Positions 34,901-47,000 of a stretch of 64,000 nt of DNA are shown in pieces. The translations under genes and the position numbers were made by a program. A model generated the notes under the pieces. The model saw only the letters and a list, made by a program, of their open reading frames with translations, did no database searches and was not told the origin of the DNA. Origin of the DNA: Protonemura montana (taxonomy: Eukaryota > Arthropoda > Insecta > Plecoptera > Nemouridae); NCBI GenBank assembly GCA_947568835.1, contig OX387604.1:17575076-17639075 (forward strand), read 5' to 3'. Each line of letters starts with the position of its first letter. The stretch's first letter is position 1.

Positions 34901-37900
34901 TTGGATAGTTGGAAACATGGTTAGCTCATGTTTAAGGTTTGTTCTATTACTAGGGCGTGGACTTCACCACGTTTATGGTGCATATGGGATTGGGTGTGTG
35001 TATCTCCACCCTTGTTCTGTTCTTGATGCTTCGTTATTGCTTCTACCGACGAGCATCCTCCTTGCAGTTTGATGGTCCCACCGGTAAGTTTGTTTTAGAA
35101 CCAGTCCTCTTACGTCGATGGTTCACGGTAGTCTCTTAAGACAGCAAGCCTACACTTCACTTTTCCACTGTGAATGTTCTTTCCAAATCAGTTTCCAGAC
35201 CTTATCGCTTTGCTTTGGCTAAACCCCAAACTGAAATGGCAAGAGAATCGTTGAGCGTCTCATATTTTTGTACAGTAGTATATTGCTGTTATTTTTATGT
35301 TTGTTCAGATCTTTTGGCAAAATAAATTATTTCTTGTCACTTTACTTAAAAATAAAAATGAATTTTTTGTTCCCTTAAAATGCATAACTCCTAGAAGTTA
35401 ACCATATTCCACTAATTTGTTGAAATATTTAGTGTCTAGCATTATTCTCCCTTGTTCCAATCCATGATCCTTAAGAATAATTTGCTGCTTTGTGTGTTTA
35501 ATTCCAAGAGCAGCCAAGCAGAAAAACTGTTTCATAGCACTGACATACAATATCAGAATCACTTAATTGCCAACTAACTCTGCTGACCAGTGGCAATCGA
35601 AAAATTGCAAGATCATTTGCTGTTTTGAATGCACTTTTTTTCCAATTCTGTTCATACTAGAAGGTTGGCATTGTGCAACTTTTTGATTGCACATGATTGA
35701 ATCTTGGCAGAACTGCGCCACGAGCTGAGTGTATGGCAACGTACAGCATCCTCGCTGTCGATGTACACACGTGACGAAATTGAATTGAAAAGAGTTCTCA
35801 GCAAGCAAGTCAGGAAACTAGAACAACGGCTAGATGAACACAGAGGTAGTGACTTGTCCACCACAACTATGCAGTCCAATCTGATCGCCCAGCATGACAA
35901 TCCAAATACCTCACGTGATGAATATCATAATCTACTCAAAGAACTCAAGGCTAAGGTTTGTTTTATATTATTTTTTCTTGGCATTATTTAATTTGTGTTA
36001 GACAGTCATGGCTTCTACTTTCTCTGTAGAAATTAGAAAGAGACAATAAATTTACATTTTTTATTCAATTTACGAAGGCAATTTGTAAGCTTTTGGAACC
36101 TCTTTAGTACGTTTCTTTCCAGTACACTAAGTTTAAAATACGAAGTAGGAGACCATTGTTGAGATCAAAACATTTTATTGAGGTTGTTAAATGAAAATTA
36201 TAAGTCTAAAGTCATCTGCAACAAACAGATCATGTAAAATATTTTTTTCACCTAACACATTTTGTCGTCTAACATTGGTATTTTAGATATAAGTCCTAGT
36301 CCCAACAAATTTTGTCCCCTTCCATTTCAGTACCCGATCCAGGACATGTCCTTGCTAATCAAGTGTGGATTCGCATTTGCGTTCGCAATTTCGTTCTTCT
36401 TCCTGCACTCCTTTGAAGGGGTTCACCTAGACACCGCTTGGTCCGCTCTGCTAGCTGCCGTCCTCCTTCTGATTCTTGCTGATGACGAGGATTTGGACGG
36501 CGTTTTGGCCCGGGTCGAATGGTCTACCTTGGTTTTCTTTGCGGCTTTATTCGTACTCATGGAAGTAAGTTATTTTTTTCTAGGCCAGAACTCCTGAGTT
36601 TTACTCTTAAAGAAAACGAGAGTTTGGAATTCGTTTTTGTTTAAAATAAATCCATCATCATTTTTTTAATTGTTTTTTAATGCGCAAATATCGTTACAAT
36701 TGAGTATGTTTTAGCAGACATTTCAGCATGATTTGCCCTCTAACTCAAATACACGTTATTCACTAACATGCTTTCCGTGTACCGTGTATTTCTTGGTGTT
36801 AGCTCCCCAAATGCTCATCAGAACATCTACACAGAATTAGCTCTCTTCTCGTTTTGGAGGCATTATATACCTCTTCTTCGAATCCGTGCCCGTGGAAACG
36901 GTTAGCCCACTGGCGAAAGTGTATTCGGCTACAGAGCATGTGCCGCTACTGTATCTTTCCAGTGCATCCAACCAAATACTCCAGCCAGATGAGTATGTGT
37001 CGACCCCCCCCCCCCCCCTCCCCCGTTCACCACTTCTAAAAAACAAATATCAAAAATCTTTCCGGATAGCTAAGAGCAAAAATACAAAATACATTAAGTT
37101 CTTTAATGTAATCCTTTCTTAAATATCATGTCCAAAGATAAAGTTTTCGCCCAAGCTGGACTTAAAAATACTCTCGTGGCTGTGATTACAGACTTTTCGA
37201 TTCATTCGAAAAATTTCAAGTCTTGGCTACTTCTTCAAAGCACCCTCTAGAACGAATATTTTCGGTTAAGAACAGCATGCATGTGTCTCAATAACAATAA
37301 TTATGTATAGTTGTTAAGCAGCGATAATGACTTAAGTAATCTTTGAAACAAGCTAGAAACATATTAGTTACCTAATGCGCCATAATTTAGCCACCGCGTC
37401 TCATAATTCCTACAGAGGTGGATTATCCTGGTCGTTTGCTGAACATTTGCACGGACATTTCATGCAACTGCTGGGAAAGATCAGGATAGATAGTCTGTCG
37501 AGATTACCTACCCCAGCCCCTATGTGGCTTCCCAGAACTAAAAAAAGCCAAAAACGTAACACACACATACTCACAGTGTAATAAAAGCACTATCAAAATT
37601 GATATGCAATCTGAATTGTGAATCGTGCATCAATTTCTTTCACGATCTCTGTTTATATTCCAGTGTCTCACGAAGTTGGGTCTGATAGAATACATTGGGA
37701 AACTTACTCAACAATTGGTGTTGAGTGTCGACAAGAAATATCAGCTGCCAACGGCTATATTGCTGATTCTGTGGGTATCAGCTATCACCTCCGCCATCGT
37801 AGACAACGTCCCCCTGGCTACGATGATGCTGAAGATAGTCGTGTCTCTCGCAAATAATCCTGCTCTGATGCTGCCGCTGCAGCCTCTCATCTGGGCACTC

Positions 37901-39332
37901 GCATTTGGATGCAGCTTTGGAGGTAACTGAATAGCACTAAGATTTTTTTTTATATTGTGTCTCTTGGCCTGAGTTTTTATGACGTCCAATTTTTAGAAAG
38001 GAGTTCAAATCAAGGGTGAAAATTAACATTTTAGCAACCTGTGATCAATTCTGGTACAGTCAGATAATAATATTATACGTCTTTAGTTAAAATTTGTTCA
38101 CGTTTTATGAGCCCGTCACTTCCAAGGGGAGTGATTAAGATACGGAATTTCCAGACAACCCTTTTTCTGCGGCTGTGAGAGCGTGCGTATTGTTCATCAT
38201 TCTGTATCTATGTCCTTGGGCCTTGATTGGTCCAGCTACGATCGGCTAAAATTTCTCGCGATCACAGAAAGCGACCTCACTCTAAATAACACATTTTCCG
38301 CTGAGAGTATCTGCCTAGTACTTTGCTAGTACCTAATCTTTGAGCAAGAATCTTAGAAAGCAAGTAACTTGGCACACTGCAAGGAAAATCGAGTATATTA
38401 CTTGACTGCTGGCTCTGGCATAGAGTTATGAATAGATCAACTACGAACATTTCTCTTCGAAGCATATATCAATTACCGTTTAATTACTAGCCCCAAAATA
38501 TAGATTTGTTTCAGCCCATCAACCATATAAAATTATTTTTAAATATCCTGAAATCCTCCCATTAAAACAACCATTCAAGAAAATCCAATCCAATCGTGAG
38601 CTATTATATTTTCTGTAACCTACAAACCCCTGTGACCATGTGTCACAATGTTAAAACTTCAAACTTCAACTAAATTTTCAAAAATATAATAGCTGTAGGC
38701 CAGAACCTGTCCCAGAACGTTTAGCTTTAAAATACCGAGACCGGGACCCATTTTTAATCTAGGGACACTTATCCCGGGACTGAAACACCTGGAGAACGCG
38801 AAATTTGTAATCAGTACGCTGAGAAAGCACAGTATAAATCGCAAAAGCAGCAAAAACGATCATTTAACTAATTGATTACAGGTAACGGAACGTTAATCGG
38901 TTCGGCAGCTAATGTCGTCTGCACAGGGGTGGCTGAACAGCATGGATACAAGATCACGATGTGGGAATTCTCAAAGTGAGTATTAACTGAATATACTCTA
39001 AACTAGCAAATCAAATTACTCTTTCGAATTTTTCCGATACAGTCATTACAGCCACTGAAGATCATTGATGCTAGTTAAATTGGCCGTGAATTGTTTATTA
39101 GGAATTATCGTAGCTATTGTTGAGCTGTTTGATCTACCTCGTGTAAGCTAACGATACCTTAGGCATTATGCTTTGAGTTTGATCCAGTTATTATAATTTC
39201 GAATTATTGATAAGCCTACGTTCTTACACACAATAATCCACTTGCAGGATTGGCTTCCCTGTGACCATTGTTACTGTGATCGTCATCTCGGCGTATTTGA
39301 TGGTTGCCCACGTGGCCTTTCAATGGCATTGA
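31943..39332 (+). CDS. P protein (OCA2/hoepel-like) membrane transporter
   Basis: Ion-transporter superfamily protein related to human P protein (OCA2) and fly hoepel1/2, expected in an organelle membrane where it sets luminal pH or anion balance. Fourteen exons in phase: 31943-32137, 32372-32450, 32631-32818, 32900-32997, 33095-33326, 33410-33541, 33854-33969, 34362-34500, 34954-35083, 35711-35955, 36331-36564, 37664-37922, 38882-38975, 39248-39332; 741 residues (human 838). A TGA 15 bases upstream fixes the start. One N-terminal membrane segment (about 51-72) precedes a luminal domain, then two transporter halves. Matches: [47 protein letters not shown] (377), a charged loop ([14 protein letters not shown]), [29 protein letters not shown] (641), [15 protein letters not shown]. 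Oddity: the first half reads DVVTT (333) where the family has DNVTT, and lacks the TNIGG run before GDPPN. Confidence 0.92.
36995..37024 (+). repeat. Poly-C tract in P-protein intron
   Basis: A run of about 17 C, interrupted once by T, in the intron after the exon ending at 36564. Simple low-complexity sequence, probably length-variable. Confidence 0.6.
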
Positions 39333-39341
39333 TTTAATGCG

Positions 39342-39347
39342 AATAAA
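39342..39347 (+). promoter_or_regulatory. Polyadenylation signal, P protein
   Basis: AATAAA nine bases after the stop codon; no other strong signal follows for about 100 bases. Confidence 0.45.
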
Positions 39348-40183
39348 CACTTCATTAATTTGTTCACTTATACAAATTACGAGTGTGTTATATTATAATA
39401 GCTTAGAATTCACACACTTGCTTCACCGTGTGGCTGCGGCCGACTATATCGAGTCCGCTCTAATAATTGATGTTACCTAACTTTTGAAAGTCTGTTAAAC
39501 TGGTTTGTGTCTTTAATTAACATAAATGGTAACATTCGCTATTAAACCGTAAAAACTAAACAAATTTTTCAATAAGAATAACAATTAAATATAGTTTGAA
39601 TGTTTCTTAAAAATGTGTTGTAATTAGCTGATTTCAGGCACCAATTTCAGGTATGTGTGCTACTTGCTTTTACTTTTTCCAATACGAGCGTGTACATGAA
39701 AAATCATAATGACTGCCTAATATTTCGATCATCCAAATCGGATTTTCTCATCCTGCGTACGAAACTGATCTTAAGATAAAAATGAAGATGATTTCCCAAA
39801 CCAGTCTATCTGCTTAGGTAACTCCTTCACAAACTAATTAACATACAAGCACGCAATACACTTGCACAAAACCGATCTGAAATGGAGCTACATCGCATCG
39901 ATCAGACGAAAATTGCCGAGATAAACAACCATCTCAGCGATGAGTCAAGACCAAATGCCCCTAAGACATGCCATAAAATCTCTACCTCTTCGTAAGTCTT
40001 GTCCACCATGATGAATCATAAGCATAGAAGAAGTCAATTGTAGCAGATTTCAGTTTTCGAGCATTCATCTAAAAGTGATACGTTTAGTATCAGAGCGGAG
40101 TTACGTGTGCAGATCAGGGCTCTTGCGCTCCAATTGACTTCCTGTTTCATGTGCCTGCATACCCGGCACGCCAACTGGCCGGG
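39348..40183. other. Intergenic region upstream of the cuticle gene
   Basis: No gene is seen. Close to the cuticle promoter the composition turns GC-richer, with the inverted pair CCCGGC/GCCGGG at 40162 and 40177 around the bases just before the TATA box, possibly a regulator site. Confidence 0.4.
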
Positions 40184-40228
40184 TATATAAAGTGGCGAAC
40201 AACTCGAGAAGTCACTCACAATCGTTCA
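40184..40228 (+). promoter_or_regulatory. TATA promoter of the cuticle protein gene
   Basis: A strong TATATAAA (40184-40191) is followed 30 bases later by TCACTC at 40212 and 44 bases later by TCAGT at 40226, both Inr-like. The first has canonical TATA spacing. The resulting 5' UTR is about 40-55 bases, typical of insect cuticle genes. Confidence 0.7.
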
Positions 40229-40268
40229 GTGCTTCTCTAGAGAAACAACAACCACTAAACCAACAAAC

Positions 40269-42033
40269 ATGTCTTTCAAGGTAAGAAATATTTAAAAAAA
40301 ATATTCCGCGGTCCCGCAATCAGTGAGGTAAACTTTAAAAAAATCCAAACATTTTGCAAAAATTAAATTCATTCTAATGCGATTTTATTTCGGTGCCCAT
40401 TTTCTTTATCTAAGCTAAATTAATTAGCATCCTCGTATTCACCCCACCTGTGCGAAAAAACAATTTGACCACAAACAGAAAACAGCTAATCATTAAATAA
40501 TTAGGTAATTATGGCAAATGTGAAAACCCCTGTGAGCCACGGTCTTTCGGGACGATTTCCGGTGCTAACCGTTGTGTCCTTGGTGTCATAGGTCGTTGCC
40601 ATTCTTGCCATGTGCGTCGCTGCTGCCATGAGCTACCCCGTCGAGTCTTACGGATACGCCCCTGTCGCATACGCCAAGCAAGAAGAAGTCTATGTAAGTA
40701 ATACCTGTATCTAGTTCCCTTGTTTCCAAAATATCCCGTAAAGAATTAAACAACCCCTAATTTTGAGACAGTCATTTAATACTAAGATATATCATCCCCA
40801 TAAAGAAAATAATCGTCAAAACTGCTCACATTTTCTTTAATTAGGATACATTCTTCTCTAATCAAAAGACTGTGCATTGAAGTAGCGAAAACAGAGATTT
40901 CTTAATTGAAATCAATAATTCCCAAGTAGGAGCAAGATATTTCCCCATGCAAGTGTCCCGTCTTCTCCTAGTCCAGCCAAGAACACGCGTAGAATGCATC
41001 TAAACCCTGTCACTTGTTTTTCAGGCCCATCCCAAATATGAATTCAACTATGGAGTGAAGGACGCGCACACCGGAGATATCAAGCAGCAACACGAGGTAA
41101 TTAGAAATTACCCTACATTTGCAGTCAAAATCAAAATCAAACCAATGATACTGAGTGAAACCTTCAAAACAAAGCTTCTTGTTGAAATTACAATGACCTA
41201 GTCAACGAGGGCTGCGTACTTGAGAAATCACTTTCATATGCTTAGGACTAATTCGTTGTTGTCCCTTCGCTTCAGGTCCGAGATGGAGATGTTGTCAAGG
41301 GACAGTACAGCCTTGTGGAGGCTGATGGCACCCTCAGGACCGTCGACTACACCGCTGATGACCACAGTGGTAATTACTTCTTTTTTTAAACCTCTACTTA
41401 GATAATTACGAGCAATCTCGTTCACAGAATACGACTCTCACTGTCGAGTTGCAGCTGATATTTTCTCCAAACTTCGAAGCAAGGCCATCAATTATTTTTG
41501 CGGCTCATATACGCACATAATTCTGCACCACCTTATTTCCAAGAAACCGACGACAGATCGAATGAAATAGTTTTTTTTTAGGAATAGCACGCACACAAAG
41601 TTATTATTTCGTTATCAAACATAACAAGTGAATTTGAATTTTATTGCTACTGACCATTACATATATGCCAGATTTTCATTTTCTTGTCACCACCGAAGTT
41701 CACAGAAAAATATTCGTTACTTTCTGTAATCGTTCAAAAAGTTGTTTTTTCTTTTTAGACCAGCTCTGAGATCCTCGTCAAGGAGCTATAGCAGAGAACT
41801 GTCCCCAAAATCGCGCCCTAGTTTCACCATAGTAACCCCAAGCATCAAAACTTTTTTTGATGCAAAACCAATCCCGTGAATAGCTCTTTGGCAAAACTAA
41901 GCATTGTTTTCTTCCAGGATTCAACGCCGTCGTCACCAAGACCGGTCACGCCACCCACGCCGTGGCGGCGCCCGTCAAGTACCTCGCCCAGGCCCCCGTC
42001 GCCTACCACCAGCCCGAGTACTACCACCACTAG
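40269..42033 (+). CDS. RR-2 cuticle protein (CPR family)
   Basis: Secreted structural protein that binds chitin in hard cuticle. Five exons, 40269-40280, 40592-40693, 41025-41096, 41276-41369 and 41918-42033, give 131 residues. The first exon codes only MSFK, the usual layout in which an intron splits the signal peptide ([18 protein letters not shown]). The Rebers-Riddiford RR-2 domain spans about residues 40-105: [38 protein letters not shown] and [16 protein letters not shown]. The expected aromatic residues and the GxYSLxExDG core are intact. The C-terminus is His/Tyr/Pro-rich (HQPEYYHH). G/C-ending codons dominate, as expected for a highly expressed gene. The TATA promoter lies just upstream; the polyadenylation signal is at 42165. 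Confidence 0.93.
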
Positions 42034-42170
42034 GAAGCTCTAGGACACCACTACGACGCCACTAGGACGCCCTAGGACGCCCAAGCGCTAGTCTGATAGC
42101 TAAACCACACTCTCATCACTGTCTAGCATCACTGTCTACACCATTCGCAATATCATCCTTCGTAAATAAA
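42034..42170 (+). repeat. 3' UTR with short GGACGCC repeats and polyadenylation signal
   Basis: Right after the cuticle stop codon, variants of CACTAGGACGCCCTAGGACG recur several times in about 60 bases. The AATAAA at 42165-42170 then ends the transcript. The repeats look like local duplications. Confidence 0.5.
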
Positions 42171-43785
42171 ACATATTTTTTTCTATATTGTATATGTTTA
42201 TACTATTTTTATGCGATCCTGATCCTAAAATGATATGATTATATCATAGTCAAACATACCTGATCCACGAAGATCCTTCGAAATATTTACCTAGTACCAC
42301 ATTTTTCACCCAGAGCCCTGAATCTTTTTCGGATTTTTTCGGGTTTCTTCTGGTTCGCTGTGTCATTAATGATGACGCAAAACTAGTTTCTCTCTCCAGA
42401 ATTGTCCAACGGTATAAATAAAACACCATCGTAACACATGAAATATAGATAATTGCAGATAAATTCCGCTCAAAGACTGATTTTAGAGCAAGCAAGCAGT
42501 CTCCTTGCTAAGCTGGGATGCAATTCCTGGCGTTCCCGGTGAAATCTGGATAATCTTACTAAAGATTTGTGATTTTCATTTAAATAGCTCTCTTTGATAA
42601 ATTCTTATCGCGCAGAGCACAGTTTAGTCCTGATTGGTGTTATTTTCTTGAAAATACTTGGTCTAGCCGGATCATCGGATCAGTGTACCTATTACCCCAG
42701 AAAATTGCGAATAAATGGTTCACCAAAATATAAATTACCCCAATGAGTCCGGCTGCGTGTACCCACGCAGCCGGGACTTCATGAATTGATTTGAAGTGTC
42801 TAACGACGCATTACTTTGACAACGGGCCCAACCCCTGTGGCACTGGTCTAGCGTAGGACAGGCCACAGGACTTAATGGTATAACCAGAGCGTGAATGTAG
42901 ATGCGGCCGGCAATGACTTAACTTCGTACAATAATAAAAGCCATGGTATAGTGTAACAGTCTAACTTTCAATTTTCTGGCATTCTCGATCATTATCGGGC
43001 AGGGTGCACAGATGAAGACAGGGTGGCTTTCTCTTAACTTCAGTTAAATCACACTTAATCATATTAGTGCACGCATGATTACACGATTGTTTCATCTAGA
43101 GCACTTTCTCCTGACAACACATTACCTCAATTGCATAAACACTGGTCAGCCTGCTCGATTTCCGGCTGACTCGCCTTCGATCGATGATTTAAGATATTTT
43201 TATCATCTTGAGAAGAGGTGTGGTAACTTAGTTACCATAAAAATATCCCTCCGGTATACAGACAATATTAGGTAATCCTACCAAATCAGCGAAAATATCG
43301 ATAAATCTAACAGATGAGTACTATGTCATCGTAAGAAGAGTGGACCAATGGGAAGATTACAAATATTAACGCTCACTTCGGATTGGATGGGCAATTAAGA
43401 ACGACAAATTATCACGATGGCGGTTGGTTGAAATGTGTCGTCTTCTCCCTTCTAAACATAGCACGTTTTTCTATAGACTGTCCACTGTAAGACTGCTTTA
43501 CTATGTCGATATTACAATACCTGTGTTGTGCAAGCAAATTCAGGCTGTGCATGTCAACAATTTGGCTGCGACGTTGATCAATTGCGTTGATCACTCCCAA
43601 TTGTTTGTTACCAACAATATAAATAGAAACAAGGTTACGCATCTTGATGAAAGACGTACACGTGTTTAGTGACAACATTTCTTGACTGAACGACTCGGCA
43701 ACGGTTTTTATTGGACCGAGTGTAGATGCACTGGGATGACATGTGTTGGGGTTGTTTTGCTCTGCCTTGTCCCTAGTCCCGACTC
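42171..43785. other. Intergenic region upstream of the myogenic gene
   Basis: No gene is supported. Open frames near 43424-43678 overlap on both strands with no family similarity. Muscle-enhancer E-boxes may be present but cannot be told from chance CANNTG hits. Confidence 0.4.
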
Positions 43786-43819
43786 TCAGTCAGTTTGTTT
43801 CATCTGGCACAGGAGGACA
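43786..43819 (+). promoter_or_regulatory. Inr plus DPE core promoter of the myogenic bHLH gene
   Basis: TCAGTC at 43786-43791 is a perfect arthropod Inr (TCAKTY). With its A as +1, GGACA lies exactly at +28 to +32, matching the downstream promoter element RGWYV. There is no TATA box. The ATG at 44090 would be 302 bases downstream. The role is inferred from the motif pair and exact spacing. Confidence 0.5.
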
Positions 43820-44089
43820 CTTGGTCGGCCGTAGTCCCTGAAATCATCAGGTTCACGATTTAAAGCATTTGCACTTCAACATTTCGGATCAGTTTTTTAA
43901 TGTTGCTGGCAGTAAAAATGTTTCAATAACAACGTTCAGTGCTAGTGTTAAATCGGTGTCCGTAAAGTGGTGTGAAAATCATATTTAAATAAAGCTGAAA
44001 GTTTTCACTTAATTTTTCTGTAAATTAACAGTTAAAATGTGTTCCGTGTGACAGTTAAATAACTGTTTCAGTGATAATCGGTTGATAAA

Positions 44090-47000
44090 ATGCTGTCCGC
44101 AAATAGTGACAGTGTCTATCAGCATTCCCCTCAAAAAGCACCTAAAAACATTTCAAATCCTTATTTCTACCAGCCGTATGGAAAGAAACACGATTTCCCG
44201 TATAATGGCCCATTCCTCGAAGGCCCTTTCGACAGTTCATGCAATAGTGTCGCGGACCCTTGCCGATCATACGAAGCCAACCTTATTGCTCGTTACCACA
44301 GCCATCAAATCTCTCCAGGACCACGTGTCGAGAAGAAGCAGCCTCCTTTCGAACCCCTGCAGCGCGACAGGCACCCGTTGGGTACAAATCACACGAACCC
44401 TGGACCTTTAACAAGGCGTTTAGATGCTCATCAAGCTCCCGGAGAAGTCGGGAAAGCGCCGAAAGTGCGTCGATTTGAGACTTCTTTGTGTGGGGGTAGC
44501 TTCGATGAGGTCACCCGGCAAAATGGTGATTCTCGACCAGAGTCGACGGCGAGTTCCAGCTTGAGTGAGGACTCGAGTGTTCACAAGTCGACGCCGTTGT
44601 ATGACGAGGACAGCGCAGGATTTGGGTAGGCACTGAGATGGTCATTTAAAGATGCTGGATTCGTAAAGTGGGCTAGAAACCTTTGGGGTGAACTTTCAAA
44701 AACCCACGTAGTTGGGTTTCTGGTTTGGAAAAATCGTTCTACGGGGATCCAGTGCATGATTTTAGAAAGAGAATTGAGTTAATATTACTTACAATTAGCT
44801 TAAAATTGATTTCTACTCGCATGAACGGGGATCAGGTCTCCAATGTGCTCTCAGAATCTACCCTTGATATGCGCCAATCATCTCGTTTAACATTCCACCT
44901 CGTAATTGTCTCTAAAAGCATTCGTGGTGTTATAGAAAGAATAGAAAAATTTGAAGAGTAATTTCCCAGAAGACATTTTTTCTGAAAATGCTGTGCTCGA
45001 CCTGTCCCAACAGTCAACACCATCCGTAAAAAAGACACGAACACACAAATAAAAACCACGTATCTGCAATGTTACATCTAAAAAAACTGAATCCAGGGAT
45101 ATCTTTTAACGATTGGCCGAGAAATAGCAATTTTTGGATACTAATTGAACCAAAATGCAAAAGCGCCAGATGCACCAGATGCATAACGCGGGGATATCGG
45201 ACTACCTAACCCTTAAATAGGGAAAGGCAAAATTGATTTTCTCAGCATCATTGATTCACTGTCTCCAACTTGATAAGTACCCAGGAGTGATACCCACGGA
45301 TCAGGTTTTACCTACTAGTAAGCCACAGATGAAAAGATAGCAAACAATCAGCGACGGCGCTCACAACTTTTCAACGCTTGTTTCTCTGGTGATAAAAAAT
45401 AAACTCTCGGCGGAAAGACAACTTTGAGGATGTCGCAGGTTGATAATAATCCCCCGCTCACCTTAGTATTGGTTAATCCCCACATTCTAGATGGTTCCCG
45501 GATGATGTTGACCCAGTAATGTGAATTTGATCCCAAAGCATTCAGATTTATCGTTGAATTCATTATACATGTTATTGTGTCGTACCATTAAAATAAACTT
45601 AGCTAATGTTGGAATGGCGAAGTGGTTCAGAGCCGTCATCTGATGGTGATGTAGTTGGTGGTTTTGCTCTGTTTTGATATACTTTTCGTCCTAAAAAGTA
45701 CCTAGGTCGACGTTTGTCAGCGATGGCGCCGACGTCTTTAGGAAGGACAGGACTTCAGAACTGCCAGGACTGAAAATGTCGGCGCCAATCAAAACAGAGC
45801 AAAACCACCACATCACCTTAGCTAATGTTAAAACTAACTGAAGAAAATCATAAAAAAAAAGGTTCGAAACGCAATTGTTTTTCCGTCAGGGATGAAGACG
45901 AGGCATCCCAGACGTCTGAAGAGGGCCAGGTGACCAGCAGCGGGGGGTCAGCCTCGGGGTGCAGGGTATTACACCAAGGGCGCTGCCTTCTTTGGGCTTG
46001 CAAAGTTTGCAAGAAAAAGACCGTTACTGTGGACAGACGGAAGGCCGCTACACTTAGGGAACGACGCCGTCTTAGGAAGGTGAGTTTATTGAACTTGTTG
46101 ATGTGAAACTCAACACAGTTACCAGTGAATCTTCTAGTGAAGCCAATCCTCAAATTCCCATGGCATCGATCGCTGTCTAGAAAAATATGAAACTATATTT
46201 TTGGGTTGAAATTGTATAATTTTGATTTCATTTGCCCAAGTTACCAAGAAAAATGTAAATACATTAAAAGGAAATACCAAGATGGAGTTCAAACCGTAAA
46301 ACAAGCGATCGCTTTAAACCTGTAATTTATTTTAAACTAAAAATCGTTTTTTTTCTTAGATTCAATATCGTTTCTCGTCATACCATTTTCTGTGTGGTTG
46401 GTGGTGGGACATTCCCCACTACCCACACAGAAAGTTGAAAAATTATAAATGTTTTGTATAAAATATAAATGTCGTTGCTTACAACGTCTACAGTCACAAC
46501 CATTTCTGCACAGGTAAATGAAGCGTTTGAGATGCTCAAGAGACGGACTAGTACAAACCCAAACCAAAGGTTACCAAAGGTGGAGATACTAAAGAACGCC
46601 ATCGAGTACATTGAGTCTCTGGAAGATATGCTCCAAGGATCTGAAGGCAGCGACAGCTGCCGGGATCTTCAATCAAACCACGGAGTTAACGGGGATACTG
46701 AAAGAATCTACTTGACAGTGAGTTCTTCCTCAAATTTTACCGATCGGTATTTTAAGTATTTTTTCTAGTGTGCCCCGTAAGTATGATTGTCGGTTCGAAA
46801 ATATTTTTATCCCGCGATGATATCAACGCTTTGCATGCTGCTCGAGTGTCTGTTAATTTGAATAACTATTAGGTTTAGCTCCTGCAAAGAATGCAATGCC
46901 TATCTATATCCTTGTTAACTTTGGTTAGTGGATGGCTGTTTAAGTTTATATACCACAGATCAACTTATTTCTATAACGAGCATCCCAAACTTGTAATTTG

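Noticed and set aside
36837-37046. Coding potential around the poly-C tract in the P-protein intron
   Set aside because: Frames on both strands are low-complexity products of the C-run and have no family match.
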